Shown: positions 1 through 9,972, counted from the stretch's first letter. The stretch: 64,000 bases of DNA from Bacteroidota bacterium (GCA_025361565.1 JANYKN010000183.1:1-64000), one strand, 5' to 3'. The notes: generated by a model not told the origin, from the letters alone. Made by a program: numbers and translations.

Positions 1-159
1 TGACATCCCCATATCAGAGCTCGCTTCCACTTCCCTTGAATAAGTGCAAAACAATATAAAATATTCAAATCTAGAAAATGAGATTATGAAGGTAATTGTT
101 AATAACTAAGAAAAACAGTCAACTAATTTCAGGACGCTTCATTTGACCACCCCGTCCTT

Positions 160-187
160 CGGACACCCCTCCAGTGGAGGGGAATTT
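160..187. repeat. Interspersed-repeat-like GC-rich hairpin
   Basis: A GC-rich island sits in otherwise AT-rich DNA. It contains the perfect inverted repeat CCCCTCCA-G-TGGAGGGG at 169-185, preceded by the small hairpin-like GTCCTTCGGAC at 153-163. From memory, stretches of this form recur between genes in many Bacteroidota genomes as short non-coding repeats. Only one copy is in this window, so repeat status is inferred. Confidence 0.5.
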
Positions 188-205
188 GAACAAATACATC
201 AAATA

Positions 206-238
206 AAAAAGGTGCAAGCAATATACCTGCACCTTTTT
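206..238. terminator. Bidirectional intrinsic terminator after the first S46 gene
   Basis: An 11-bp perfect stem (206-216 with 228-238, core GGTGCA/TGCACC) has an 11-nt loop. It is flanked by A-runs and T-runs on both strands. It lies 43 bp beyond the stop codon of the minus-strand S46 peptidase. Confidence 0.75.
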
Positions 239-280
239 ATAAATATTATGGATAACAATTGTTGTATATCCCAAATGTCT

Positions 281-2392
281 TTATTTCATAATCTTCATTT
301 CATCAACCAAGTGCTTTGCACCTGCGTATTTGTCCATAATCCACAACACATAACGGATGTCAACGTTAATGGTTTTTTGTAATGCTGGTTCAAAAGCAAT
401 ATCGCCACTCATGGCTTCCCAATTACCATCAAAAGCCAAACCAATCAATTCGCCCTTTCCGTTCATGATTGGGCTACCTGAATTTCCGCCAGTAATATCA
501 TTATTTGAAGTAAAACAAACCATTAATTTGCCATCCTGACCATAAACACCATAGTCTTTTTTCTGATAAAGTTCTTTTAGACGGGCAGGAACATCAAATT
601 CAAAATCGCCAGGAATTTCTTTTTCCATAACACCATCAAGTGTTGTGTAATAATCATAAATAACTCCGTCCTTTGGTCTGTAATCACCAACTTTTCCATA
701 AGTTAATCGCATGGTAGAATTAGCATCGGGATAAAAATTCTTTGTTTTATCCATTTCCATTAAACCAGCCAAGAACAACCGTTTGCCTTTTGCTTCATCA
801 GCATCGAATGGTTCATTTAATTTATTTATTTTGCCACTCATTTCATTGATACTCATTGCAGCCTTAAATGCGGGGTCTTCCTGGATTTTAGCCTTATCGA
901 AATTCTTCATGAATTCGAAGAACTCTTTTTCGTTGGCAAAAATGCTCTTTTGGTATAAATCATCCACATAATTCTTTACATTTCCGGCAAAGGTGCCTTT
1001 AATATCGGTTGCAATAAAGCCTGGATAATATTCTTCCTTGTTATCGGCCATAAATAAATTAATCATTGCCAATGCAATCTTCTGATCTGTAGGCTTGCTG
1101 TAATCCTTGAAAAAATCTTTTGCTAATTCAGCTATTTTATCAGGAGTATCAAGCATTCTGTTAACCCTTGATGCGAAACTAAAAATTTCAATACCGCGCC
1201 CCATGGTTTCGCTAAGGTATTGACCAGCATATTGATAATCTTTTCGGCCTTTGTATGCATTTTCCAACAATCCAAGGGCGTTTCCGTATTTTTGTTGTCT
1301 AGCAGGGTCAGCAGCTACCCATTTTCTGAAATTATCTTCGATTACTTGCTTTTGAGCCTTTACATTTAACTTGGCCAAACCCCTGTTTTGACCGATTGAG
1401 TTTTTCCAATAATTACTTGATCCGGAATATTTTGAAGAATATTGAATCCGTATTTTTTCATCGGCTTTCATATCTGCCATCATAATATCCTGACGGATTC
1501 CCCTGATTTTTATCCGGTTGGTATTCTGAATATCCATTAATTCTTCAATTCCATAAGAAGTCAAATAACGGTTTGTCCTTCCTGGAAACCCGATGATCAT
1601 AGTAAAGTCGTCTTTTTTAACTCCTTTAATAGAAACAGGAAGACTGTATTTTGGTTTTAAAGGCACATTCTTATCGGAATATTGAGCTGCTTTTCCATCG
1701 GGGCTCATGTATACTCTGAATACGCTAAAATCACCAGTATGGCGTGGCCAAACCCAGTTATCGGTATCGTATCCAAATTTACCTATCGATTCAGGAGGCG
1801 TTCCTACCAACCGAACATCGCTATATTGTTCATATACCAATAAGTAATAGCTATTTCCTGTAAAGAAAGATTGAACACGGGCTATGTACTTTCCATCGCC
1901 GGCAGCTGATTTTTCTATGACTGCTGAAGTTTCTTTAACTATAGCATCTCTTTCTGCTTCGGTCATTTTATCATTAAACTTAGCGTTTATTTGTGCCGAA
2001 ACATCTTCGATACGGACAAAGAAGCGAACAAATAAACCAGCGATAGGTAACTCTTCTGCATAGTTTTTTGCCCAAAAACCATCTCGTAAGTAATTATGCT
2101 CTAATGAACTTTGAGATTGGATTGATCCATATCCGCAATGGTGGTTGGTTAACAGCAGCCCGTTTTCAGAAACAATTTCGCCGGTACATCCGCCGCCAAA
2201 AATAACGATTGCATCTTTGATGCTGGCCTTGTTTAAGTTATAAATATCGGCAGGGGTTAATTTGAATCCCTGTTTTTTCATGTCGCTGTAATTCTTGTTT
2301 AACAAAGAAAGCAACCACATTCCCTCATCAGCTTTTATCTGAAATTGGGCAAACATGATAAATGCTGCTAAAAAAAGTACTATCTTTTTCAT
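281..2392 (-). CDS. S46 family dipeptidyl-peptidase, DPP7-type
   Basis: A secreted or periplasmic serine exopeptidase that releases dipeptides from peptide N-termini, feeding amino-acid catabolism. It is 703 aa with a signal peptide at residues 1-21. The S46 catalytic triad is visible: His85 in TNHHCGYG, Asp221 in HTGDFS and Ser638 in GGNSGSP, with spacing matching Porphyromonas DPP7. The residue 18 after the serine is Gly656. Glycine there marks DPP7 (hydrophobic or broad P1), whereas arginine marks DPP11 (acidic P1), so a DPP7-like specificity is inferred. A paralogue lies directly upstream on the same strand, but each gene has its own terminator, so they are probably separate transcripts. 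Confidence 0.93.
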   Translation of the reverse strand: MKKIVLFLAAFIMFAQFQIKADEGMWLLSLLNKNYSDMKKQGFKLTPADIYNLNKASIKDAIVIFGGGCTGEIVSENGLLLTNHHCGYGSIQSQSSLEHNYLRDGFWAKNYAEELPIAGLFVRFFVRIEDVSAQINAKFNDKMTEAERDAIVKETSAVIEKSAAGDGKYIARVQSFFTGNSYYLLVYEQYSDVRLVGTPPESIGKFGYDTDNWVWPRHTGDFSVFRVYMSPDGKAAQYSDKNVPLKPKYSLPVSIKGVKKDDFTMIIGFPGRTNRYLTSYGIEELMDIQNTNRIKIRGIRQDIMMADMKADEKIRIQYSSKYSGSSNYWKNSIGQNRGLAKLNVKAQKQVIEDNFRKWVAADPARQQKYGNALGLLENAYKGRKDYQYAGQYLSETMGRGIEIFSFASRVNRMLDTPDKIAELAKDFFKDYSKPTDQKIALAMINLFMADNKEEYYPGFIATDIKGTFAGNVKNYVDDLYQKSIFANEKEFFEFMKNFDKAKIQEDPAFKAAMSINEMSGKINKLNEPFDADEAKGKRLFLAGLMEMDKTKNFYPDANSTMRLTYGKVGDYRPKDGVIYDYYTTLDGVMEKEIPGDFEFDVPARLKELYQKKDYGVYGQDGKLMVCFTSNNDITGGNSGSPIMNGKGELIGLAFDGNWEAMSGDIAFEPALQKTINVDIRYVLWIMDKYAGAKHLVDEMKIMK

Positions 2393-2472
2393 TTCAATTT
2401 GTTTAAGTTAATTTTAATAATTTTCGCTATAAATCTAGATTTTATTCTTCTTTTTCACAAATAAATACGACT

Positions 2473-2501
2473 AAAAAAGACAGGACAAACCTGTCTTTTT
2501 T
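2473..2501. terminator. Intrinsic terminator between the S46 paralogues
   Basis: A 12-bp perfect stem (2473-2484 with 2490-2501, core GACAGG/CCTGTC) with loop ACAAA, bounded by six A and six T. It lies about 30 bp past the stop of the second S46 gene (minus strand) and about 80 bp upstream of the first. Confidence 0.8.
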
Positions 2502-2529
2502 ATGATTTATATCATTGAATGTCAATGAA

Positions 2530-4692
2530 TTATTTTTTCACAATTGTCATCTCGTCAATCAGGTTAGTAGCACCTGCATATTTATCGATAATAAACAATA
2601 CGTATCGGATATCAACGCAAATAGTTTTTTGTAAATTATTATCAAAAGCAATATCTCCGCTCATGGCTTCCCAGTTGCCATCAAAGGCAATCCCGATCAA
2701 TTGTCCTTTTCCATTCAATACGGGGCTTCCGGAATTACCGCCGGTAATGTCGTTGTTTGAAGTAAAACAAACAACCATACGTCCATTTTCGCCATATTGC
2801 CCGTAATCTTTTGCTTTATACAATTCTTTTAAACGCTCTGGAACAGTAAACTCCTCATTTTTAGGATCTTCTTTTTTCATCAGACTTTCCAAATCGGTAG
2901 TAAAATCATAAACTTTATCACCCACTTTATAGCCTCCAATTTTTCCATAAGTTAAGCGGATGGTCGAATTTGCATCGGGATAATAAAGTTTGTTTTTATC
3001 CTTTTCCTGCTCCATTTCAATCCAGCCGGCAACGAATTTCCGCATACCTTTTTCCAATTTTTCATCCGGAGCTTTTAATTGATCCTGTAGATTAAAATAA
3101 ACGTCGAGAGAGCTTGTTGCAACTTTATAACCCATATCGTTTTGAAGGATCTGTAAATCAGGCTTAGCCATAAATGCAGCCATCCTGTCCTTATCGGTAA
3201 GAATTGATGTTTCAAATACCTTGTCGGCAAATTTCTGAATATCATTTCCATATTCCTTTTCAATGGTTTCGAAAAATGGAGGCAAGTATTCCTTGGCTAC
3301 TTTTTCTCTATAAAGGCTCATCATTGCCACAAAAACGTCTTTATCAACTTGTTGATCGTAGTCTTTGAAAAAGCTTTTCAAGCTTTCGGCATCTTCTTTA
3401 GCGCTGGCTTCGATAGCTTCGTTATTTCCCGATGCTAAAGCAGATTGCAAACGACGTAATCTAAAACCAGTAGTAAATAATTCAGAACCTTGATAAATAG
3501 CTTCGAACCAATAGTTTTGAACCTTATTCATTTCTTTTCTTTCGTCGTAGGCATTTTTCATTAAATCAAGTGCTTGTCCGTATTTTGGCTCGCGAACTGC
3601 TTTATTGGCATCAATCCAATCTGCAAATTCTTTTTCAATGGCGATTTTTTTCTCAATTACTTTTAATTCTGGCAAGGCTTTGTTTTGGCCTATAGAATAC
3701 TTATAATAATTTGTTGATTCGTAATATTTAGCTGAATATTTTATACGGGTTTCGTCACTCTTGTCCATATATTTTTTAATGATATTTTGTTTAATATCAC
3801 GAACCTCAATGCGTATACCATTCTCGTTATCAATTGTTTCCTGAACTCCCCATGAAGTAAGGTAGCGTGTTGTAGAGCCGGGATATCCCATAATCATTGC
3901 AAAATCATTTTTTTTCTTACCTTTTATCGAAATAGGGAAAGAATGTTTTGGAGTATAAGGCACATTGTTTGGTGAATAATCAGCAGGTTTCCCATCAGGC
4001 GAACAATAAATCCTAAAAATAGAAAAGTCGCCGGTTTGCCTTGGCCACATCCAATTATCAGTATCTCCGCCAAACTTTCCTATTGATGAAGGAGGGGCAC
4101 CAACAAGCCGAACATCCCTGAAAGTTTCTTTAACAAAAAGGTAAAAATTATTCCCGTTAAAAAAAGAACGAACATCAGCTTCATAATCTGAAGTACCAAT
4201 GGCTTCTTTTTCTATTTTATCTGAAATTTTCCGAATGGTCATTTCGCGTTCTTCCTCGGTCATTTTATCGTTCAATTCGGCATTGACTTTGTCACTAACA
4301 TCTTCCATTCTAATTAAAAAGGTAACTGTTTTGCCAGGATTTGGCAATTCCTCAGAAAGGCTCTTGGCCCAAAATCCGTTGGTAAGGTAATCATGTTCAA
4401 CACTACTGTGTGCCTGAATTTGTTCATATCCACAGTGGTGGTTTGTCAATAAAAGACCTTTGGACGAAACTAGTTCTGCTGTGCACATTCCACCATCAAG
4501 AGTAACCACAGCGTCCTTCATACTAGAATGGTTGATGTCATAAATATCTTTGGGAGTGAGTTTAAAGCCCATGGCTTTCATCTCTTTGTAGTTTTTATTG
4601 ATAAAAGCCAAAAACCACATCCCTTCATCTGCCTTCGCCCCTATTTGAAAAACGAAAACTGCAATTAAAACAACTGCTAAAAATTTCTTCAT
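2530..4692 (-). CDS. S46 family dipeptidyl-peptidase, DPP7-type (tandem paralogue)
   Basis: A second secreted S46 serine dipeptidyl-peptidase, 720 aa, with a signal peptide at residues 1-21. The triad is intact: His86 in TNHHCGYE, Asp222 in QTGDFS and Ser654 in GGNSGSP. The specificity position (serine +18) is Gly672, again DPP7-like rather than DPP11-like. It is similar to its neighbour along its full length but clearly diverged (for example DGGMC against GGGCT before the histidine), so the duplication is old. The two enzymes may differ in P1 preference, which sequence alone does not show. A perfect -7 box sits about 50 bp upstream. Confidence 0.93.
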   Translation of the reverse strand: MKKFLAVVLIAVFVFQIGAKADEGMWFLAFINKNYKEMKAMGFKLTPKDIYDINHSSMKDAVVTLDGGMCTAELVSSKGLLLTNHHCGYEQIQAHSSVEHDYLTNGFWAKSLSEELPNPGKTVTFLIRMEDVSDKVNAELNDKMTEEEREMTIRKISDKIEKEAIGTSDYEADVRSFFNGNNFYLFVKETFRDVRLVGAPPSSIGKFGGDTDNWMWPRQTGDFSIFRIYCSPDGKPADYSPNNVPYTPKHSFPISIKGKKKNDFAMIMGYPGSTTRYLTSWGVQETIDNENGIRIEVRDIKQNIIKKYMDKSDETRIKYSAKYYESTNYYKYSIGQNKALPELKVIEKKIAIEKEFADWIDANKAVREPKYGQALDLMKNAYDERKEMNKVQNYWFEAIYQGSELFTTGFRLRRLQSALASGNNEAIEASAKEDAESLKSFFKDYDQQVDKDVFVAMMSLYREKVAKEYLPPFFETIEKEYGNDIQKFADKVFETSILTDKDRMAAFMAKPDLQILQNDMGYKVATSSLDVYFNLQDQLKAPDEKLEKGMRKFVAGWIEMEQEKDKNKLYYPDANSTIRLTYGKIGGYKVGDKVYDFTTDLESLMKKEDPKNEEFTVPERLKELYKAKDYGQYGENGRMVVCFTSNNDITGGNSGSPVLNGKGQLIGIAFDGNWEAMSGDIAFDNNLQKTICVDIRYVLFIIDKYAGATNLIDEMTIVKK

Positions 4693-4744
4693 ATTGTAAT
4701 TTTTAAATTAGTAAATAAGGTCAGAAATAAGTAAATTCCCTGAA

Positions 4745-4752
4745 CAAAAGTA
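4745..4752 (-). promoter_or_regulatory. Promoter -7 box for the second S46 gene
   Basis: Reads TACTTTTG on the minus strand, a perfect match to the Bacteroidota -7 element TAnnTTTG, 53 bp upstream of the ATG. No clear -33 TTTG was found. Confidence 0.45.
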
Positions 4753-4846
4753 TGCAAAATGCATCATTATTTGTGCCATTTTGATTAACATAATTGGCAT
4801 AAGGTACTTAAGGTTTTTAAACGTATTAAATAGTTTAAAAAATGCA

Positions 4847-4875
4847 CGATATTGAACATTGCCTGTTCAATATCG
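4847..4875 (-). terminator. Intrinsic terminator of rnhB
   Basis: A perfect 12-bp stem CGATATTGAACA (4847-4858) pairs with 4864-4875 around a 5-nt loop, immediately after the rnhB stop. On the minus strand the stem is followed by TGCATTTTTT, giving the T-run. Confidence 0.75.
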
Positions 4876-4879
4876 CACA

Positions 4880-5494
4880 TTAAAAGTTAAGTTTTAGCTG
4901 CTTTTCGGATAAACGAAAAGTTTTACGATGAAAGTTGGTTATACCGAATTCAACAATAGCCTGACGATGCATTTTAGTAGGATATGCCTTGTTTTGAGCC
5001 CAGTTATATTCCGGATGGATATCATGAAGCTTAAGCATATATTCATCTCTGTGTGTTTTTGCTAAAATTGATGCCGCTGCAATTGATAAAAATTTTGTAT
5101 CGCCTTTTACAATGCATGTAAATGGTATTGATGTGTTGTTTTTAAAACGGTTTCCATCAATAATCAAATGCTCTGGTATAATATTCAGTTTATCGACTGC
5201 CCGGTTCATTGCCATGAATGATGCATTCAGTATATTAATTTTATCGATTTCATTGTTATCAACAAAAGCCACAGCCCAGCTAAGTGCTTCTTTTTCAATT
5301 ATTAGCCTTAATGAATTTCTGCTTTTTTCCGAAAGCTGCTTGGAATCATTAATCCATCCATTTTTAAAATCAGAAGGTAAAATAACAGCTGCAGCAACCA
5401 CAGGACCGGCAAGGCAGCCTCTACCTGCTTCGTCGCAACCGGCTTCAAGCACACCTTTTTTATAATTATTCTGTAAATGCGTTTCACTCATCAA
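4880..5494 (-). CDS. rnhB: Ribonuclease HII
   Basis: Cleaves the RNA strand of RNA-DNA hybrids and removes single misincorporated ribonucleotides from DNA. It is 204 aa, normal for the family. The acidic active site is complete: Asp21-Glu22 in CDEAGRG, Asp113 in IIDGNR and Asp132 in KGD, aligning with E. coli D16, E17, D108 and D126. The C-terminal HRKTF motif is present. Either of two adjacent ATGs could be the start. It stands alone between the S46 genes and a divergent envelope gene. Confidence 0.96.
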   Translation of the reverse strand: MMSETHLQNNYKKGVLEAGCDEAGRGCLAGPVVAAAVILPSDFKNGWINDSKQLSEKSRNSLRLIIEKEALSWAVAFVDNNEIDKINILNASFMAMNRAVDKLNIIPEHLIIDGNRFKNNTSIPFTCIVKGDTKFLSIAAASILAKTHRDEYMLKLHDIHPEYNWAQNKAYPTKMHRQAIVEFGITNFHRKTFRLSEKQLKLNF

Positions 5495-5613
5495 TCAATT
5501 ATTTTGTTTAACCATTATTATTTTGATTCATCTGTAAAAATTTTATAAATTTAACAAGAATAAATCATCAATAGACATCGAACGAAAATTGATAATCCAC
5601 AAAATTATATATA

Positions 5614-7173
5614 ATGAAGAACCTGCTTATTTTTCTATTCACTATTTGCTTTTCAATATATACTTTACCGTCTTTAGGCCAAGCTCCAAACTGGATAAAG
5701 TATGAAAGCAGACAAGCATTTTACCCTGAACAAAAGTATTTGATTGGTTTTAGCTCTGAAATTAATTATGCAGATGCTGTTGTTAGCGAATTGATTGATA
5801 AATGTAAAAGTAATGCAAAAAACACTCTTGTTGAGTCTGTAAAAGTATCTATAAACAGTATCACCGAAAGTGGTATAAATAACTTGAATTCGGGCAAAAA
5901 TGCAGAAACTTTTGAATATATTAAACATTCCAGTGTTTCATATTCTAACATTGACATTGCAGGATTAATCTCAGAAACATACTATGATAAAAAGAAAAAT
6001 ATAGCATATGCACTGACGTATATCTCTAAATCAGATTTAATTGCTTATTATAAGCAGAAAGTAGAAACAAGCCTTCAAAATCTGGAACAGAAATACAAGT
6101 TTGCAGAAGAATCAAAACTTGAAGGAAAAGCCCAGATTGCATTTCCTAAATTACTTGAATGTCTTCCGGTATTTCGAGATATTGAAGAAGCACAATCTAT
6201 TTTGGCAGCCCTCGGTGTTGTTGACGAATCTGCTATTAAATCAAAAAACACCCTATCTCTTAAATCAAAAGTAGATAAGGGCCTTGATGAACTTAACAAT
6301 TCTGCAAAAAGCGATGTTTCAGATTTGGCCTATTTCATTGCCAATGGATTGAAATTACAAAAACCCGATTTAAAAGGGACGGTAAGTCTAAGCACCTTTA
6401 ATTATCAGGATACCAAAATGGGAAGTCCTTTATCGAAAAGACTTTACAAAGAACTTGAACAAAAACTGGTTTCGGTTGCCCAATTTAATATGCTTAACCA
6501 GGAAGTATTTTCAGCAAGCAACAGTTTAAATCCATATGATTACATTATAACCGGAACCTATTGGGAAGAAGGAGATTATATTAAATTCATAGTAGTTTTA
6601 AGAGATTTTAAAACAGGGAAAGCCGCTGCAAGTATTGAATCAAAACTTAAAAAAGAGTATTGTAGCCAAAATAACATTGAATATTTACCTGAAAATTTTA
6701 TCGAAGCCAACAATAAGGCAAAAATATTTAATGAAAATGAAATAATTGGAGGAGATCTTCAGCTGGAAGTATGGACAAATAAAGGCAATACCAATTTGCT
6801 TTATTCTCAAAATGATACCTTGAAACTTTATATTCGAACCAATAAAGAATGCTATGTTCGTTTTATTTATCACCTGGCTGATGGATCGAGTGTACTTTTG
6901 CTTGATGATTTTTACATTGGAGTTGATAAAATAAATAAAGTTTACCAATTGCCTGATGAATTTATTTGCTCAGAACCTTTTGGTGCAGAAATGTTACAGG
7001 TAAATGCACAGACTGAAAAATTTGAACCCCTAAATACTACATTACAAAATGGTTACCACTTTATTTCAGATAATTTGAATGAAATCATTGAAAAAAGCAG
7101 AGGATTTAAAAAATTGGATGATAAAATACTAAAAGCCGAAACCAGACTGGTAATCACAACTATGGCATATTAA
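5614..7173 (+). CDS. Secreted LPP20-like / DUF4384 protein
   Basis: A 519-aa exported protein of unknown function. A signal peptide (about residues 1-22, ending SLGQA) is followed by an LPP20-like domain (about 25-150, starting APNWIKYES and including the YALTYISKSDL strand). A middle region may bind ligand or partner. A DUF4384-like domain lies at about 385-480 (LQLEVWTNKG, LYIRTNKECYVRFIYHLADG). This combination occurs in Bacteroidota cell-envelope proteins. There is no lipobox cysteine, so it is probably periplasmic. It is divergent from rnhB and convergent with the glycosyltransferase gene. The domain assignment is by eye. Confidence 0.75.
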   Translation: MKNLLIFLFTICFSIYTLPSLGQAPNWIKYESRQAFYPEQKYLIGFSSEINYADAVVSELIDKCKSNAKNTLVESVKVSINSITESGINNLNSGKNAETFEYIKHSSVSYSNIDIAGLISETYYDKKKNIAYALTYISKSDLIAYYKQKVETSLQNLEQKYKFAEESKLEGKAQIAFPKLLECLPVFRDIEEAQSILAALGVVDESAIKSKNTLSLKSKVDKGLDELNNSAKSDVSDLAYFIANGLKLQKPDLKGTVSLSTFNYQDTKMGSPLSKRLYKELEQKLVSVAQFNMLNQEVFSASNSLNPYDYIITGTYWEEGDYIKFIVVLRDFKTGKAAASIESKLKKEYCSQNNIEYLPENFIEANNKAKIFNENEIIGGDLQLEVWTNKGNTNLLYSQNDTLKLYIRTNKECYVRFIYHLADGSSVLLLDDFYIGVDKINKVYQLPDEFICSEPFGAEMLQVNAQTEKFEPLNTTLQNGYHFISDNLNEIIEKSRGFKKLDDKILKAETRLVITTMAY

Positions 7174-7195
7174 TAAATTAAAATTTGTTATAGCC

Positions 7196-8323
7196 TTAAT
7201 GTTCTAGTGTTTTGGTAATACTTTTCCAAAACAGGTCTGATGTTTTATCCCAACTAAACTGATTGCAGATATTTCGTCCATTTTTAATCAATTGTTCCCT
7301 TAAACCAGGTTGATTAATCATTTGAAGCATCGCATTACAAATTGAATCAGTGGAAAATGGATTGGCATAAATGGCTGCATCTGAGGCTACTTCTGGCATA
7401 GAAGTAATATTGGACACTATTGCCGGAGTATCGCACTTAAATGCTTCCAGAACAGGTATTCCAAAACCTTCAAATTTTGATACAAGCACCAGAGCTATTG
7501 CGGAAGCCAATAAATTTCGAATTTGATGAGGTTCAATCCTTCCTAAAAATTGTACATCATTTTTAAATTGCATAGAAGATATTGTACATCGAATATCATC
7601 GGTCTTAAAAAAATGTTCCCCAATTAAAATAAATTTTACTTTACTATTACTCATTTTTCTGAACTGATCATATCCTAAAAGCATATTTGCTACATTTTTT
7701 CTAGGTAGCAATGACCCAATGAATATAAAATAATCGTCTCCACTTGAATATTCAGCTTTAATCTTTATTTTTTCTGTTTCACTAACAGGTTGATAAACTG
7801 AATTATACCCATTATATAAAACATCTATTTTAGAAGGTTCAATTTGATAACTATTAACAATATCACTTTTTGAATATTCCGAAACAGTTGCCAATCTATT
7901 GGCCTTTTGAGCGTATAACGGAAAATAATGGTTGTAAAATAATCTGCTTGAATAAGGAAGATCTTTTGGATAATGGACAAAATTAATATCGTGAATTACA
8001 GCCAATGATTTTACTTGACTATTCAATGACAAATAGCCATCAGGAGATACAAATAAATCAGGTTTTAAGCGGTTTATTAGTTTGGGTAATTGTTTTTCGA
8101 ACCAATAATACCATAAAACTGGATGACGAGTTGGTGGGCCAATAACAATCGGCTCAATGTTTTTTGCAAATATAAACTCCTCAGAAAATGGCCTGTCGAA
8201 AATAAAATAAAATTGATCGGATGGTTGGCTTTGAGTAATACGCTTCATGGTTTCATAAGTAAACCATCCGATACCATCGAGTTTATCTTTTATTAAAATG
8301 CGGGTGTTAACAAAAATTTTCAT
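7196..8323 (-). CDS. Glycosyltransferase family 4 (GT-B fold)
   Basis: Probably transfers a sugar from a nucleotide-sugar donor during surface polysaccharide assembly. It is 375 aa. The N-terminal acceptor half carries SLAVIHDINFVHYP and VSEYSKSDI. The C-terminal donor half carries FIGSLLPRKN, ILIGE and the retaining-enzyme motif KFEGFGIPVLEAF with the paired glutamates. It is divergent from the Wzx-like flippase gene 197 bp away, which supports a role in envelope glycan synthesis. The exact sugar and acceptor cannot be read from the sequence. Confidence 0.88.
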   Translation of the reverse strand: MKIFVNTRILIKDKLDGIGWFTYETMKRITQSQPSDQFYFIFDRPFSEEFIFAKNIEPIVIGPPTRHPVLWYYWFEKQLPKLINRLKPDLFVSPDGYLSLNSQVKSLAVIHDINFVHYPKDLPYSSRLFYNHYFPLYAQKANRLATVSEYSKSDIVNSYQIEPSKIDVLYNGYNSVYQPVSETEKIKIKAEYSSGDDYFIFIGSLLPRKNVANMLLGYDQFRKMSNSKVKFILIGEHFFKTDDIRCTISSMQFKNDVQFLGRIEPHQIRNLLASAIALVLVSKFEGFGIPVLEAFKCDTPAIVSNITSMPEVASDAAIYANPFSTDSICNAMLQMINQPGLREQLIKNGRNICNQFSWDKTSDLFWKSITKTLEH

Positions 8324-8382
8324 TCGAAACCAAATTGTATTTTAAGGCTATTTTATCAGACATTGAGGTTGTTATTTTTATC

Positions 8383-8390
8383 TACATTTG
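8383..8390 (+). promoter_or_regulatory. Candidate promoter -7 box for the flippase gene
   Basis: TACATTTG is a perfect TAnnTTTG match, with TTG 17 bp upstream (8363-8365). It lies in the divergent region, 131 bp before the flippase start. Confidence 0.4.
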
Positions 8391-8520
8391 CAAATATTCA
8401 AAATAAATCGATTGCAAAGAAAGAAATTATTTAATTAAAAAAGCTAGTTACCATAAAACACAGGCATTTTAATGTAATTAATTTATTGTTATAATTCAAA
8501 ATCCAAAAATAAAAAGACTC

Positions 8521-9972
8521 TTGACAAAAAAATTTACCGAAAGTATTTTTATCCTAATCATTCTTAACCTTTTAGTTAAGCCATTCTATATATTTGCGAT
8601 AGACAGATCCATCCAAAACCAGGTTGGAGCAGAACAATATGGATTATATTTCTCATTATTAAGTTTTTCACTGATATTTAATATTATATCCGATTTGGGG
8701 ATAACCAATTTTAATAATCGGAATATAGCCCAAAACCATGATCAATTATCAAATCAGGTTGGAAATCTAATTCCACTTAAAATTATTTTAGGCTTTGTTT
8801 ACTGTTTTATTACCTTAATAATTGCTTTTACAATCGGATATTCAAACCAACAATTCAATCTGCTTATTTTTCTGATTATTAATCAATTGATAGTTTCTTT
8901 TACTTTGTATGTCCGGTCAAATATTTCGGGCTTACAATTTTTCAATACGGATAGTTTTGTTTCTGTTATCGATAAACTTTTACTCATTATAATCTGTGGT
9001 TTTTTGTTGTGGGGAAATACTTCAAGATCATTTAAAATAGAATGGTTTGTTTATGCTCAAACCATCTCATATCTGATAACACTTTTGATTTCATTCTTTA
9101 TAGTTTTAAAAAAATCGAACCACATAAAATTTAAACTCAGCTATAATTTTTCAATCAAAACAATTCAAAACAGCTATCCTTTTGCATTACTTACATTTTT
9201 AATGGTTGTTTACACACGAATTGACGCCGTAATGTTGGAAAGAATGCTGCCCGATGGTAAAATACAGGCAGGACTTTATGCACAGGCATTCCGATTAATT
9301 GATGCAATGGCAATGTTTGCCTATTTATTTGCAAGTATCCTGCTTCCTTTATTTGCTAAAATGATAAAAGATCAAAAGCATTTAGTTGATATTTTAAATC
9401 ATTCATCGGGTATGCTTTTTGTTCCTTCAATTGGATTAATTGCCGCTCTACTTATTTATTCAAAGGAGTTTATGGGTCTTTTATATCACCACAATATTAA
9501 TGAGTCTGCAATTGTTTTACAGTATTTGGTTATTGGGTTTGCAGGTATTTGTTTAAGTTATATTTACGGAACACTTCTAACGGCATCCGGCAATCTCAAA
9601 TTATTAAATCAAATTGCTTTTTTTGGATTTATTTTGAACATAATCCTGAATCTGTTTTTAATTCCTCTTTATGGAACAAAAGGAGCAGCAGCTAGCAGCA
9701 TGATTACCCAACTTGCAATGGGACTTTCGCAAGTATTTATTTCATATAAAATATTTGGTATTGCTGTAAAATATCGAAGCATTGGAAAATATTGTCTATT
9801 AACAGGTATAATTATAGGAGTTTCGATTTTTTTTCACTCAATTACAGAAAATTGGTATCTTCCAATTATAATAATCCCAATATTATCAGTTCTTCTTGGT
9901 TTTTCTTTAGGAATATTAAAAACAGGAAATTTTTATATTCTCTTCTTTAATAACCAAAACATAAAGGATTGA
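8521..9972 (+). CDS. Oligosaccharide flippase family (Wzx-like) membrane protein
   Basis: A 483-aa inner-membrane protein of about 12-14 hydrophobic helices in the MATE/MOP superfamily, expected to flip lipid-linked oligosaccharide units to the periplasm. Family features include the N-terminal VGAEQYGLYFSLLSFSLIF segment, the central TRIDAVMLERMLPDG loop and GTKGAAASSMITQLAM near the C-terminal third. The start is TTG: in-frame stops at 8470 and 8479 exclude a longer protein, and there is no ATG before the first helices. It is next to a GT4 gene. It could serve O-antigen or another surface glycan. Confidence 0.82.
   Translation: MTKKFTESIFILIILNLLVKPFYIFAIDRSIQNQVGAEQYGLYFSLLSFSLIFNIISDLGITNFNNRNIAQNHDQLSNQVGNLIPLKIILGFVYCFITLIIAFTIGYSNQQFNLLIFLIINQLIVSFTLYVRSNISGLQFFNTDSFVSVIDKLLLIIICGFLLWGNTSRSFKIEWFVYAQTISYLITLLISFFIVLKKSNHIKFKLSYNFSIKTIQNSYPFALLTFLMVVYTRIDAVMLERMLPDGKIQAGLYAQAFRLIDAMAMFAYLFASILLPLFAKMIKDQKHLVDILNHSSGMLFVPSIGLIAALLIYSKEFMGLLYHHNINESAIVLQYLVIGFAGICLSYIYGTLLTASGNLKLLNQIAFFGFILNIILNLFLIPLYGTKGAAASSMITQLAMGLSQVFISYKIFGIAVKYRSIGKYCLLTGIIIGVSIFFHSITENWYLPIIIIPILSVLLGFSLGILKTGNFYILFFNNQNIKD

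Noticed and set aside
143-382. Plus-strand open reading frame across the repeat, the terminator and the S46 3' end
   Set aside because: It runs through a GC-rich hairpin and an intrinsic terminator and overlaps the antisense of a real gene; its peptide has no recognisable features.
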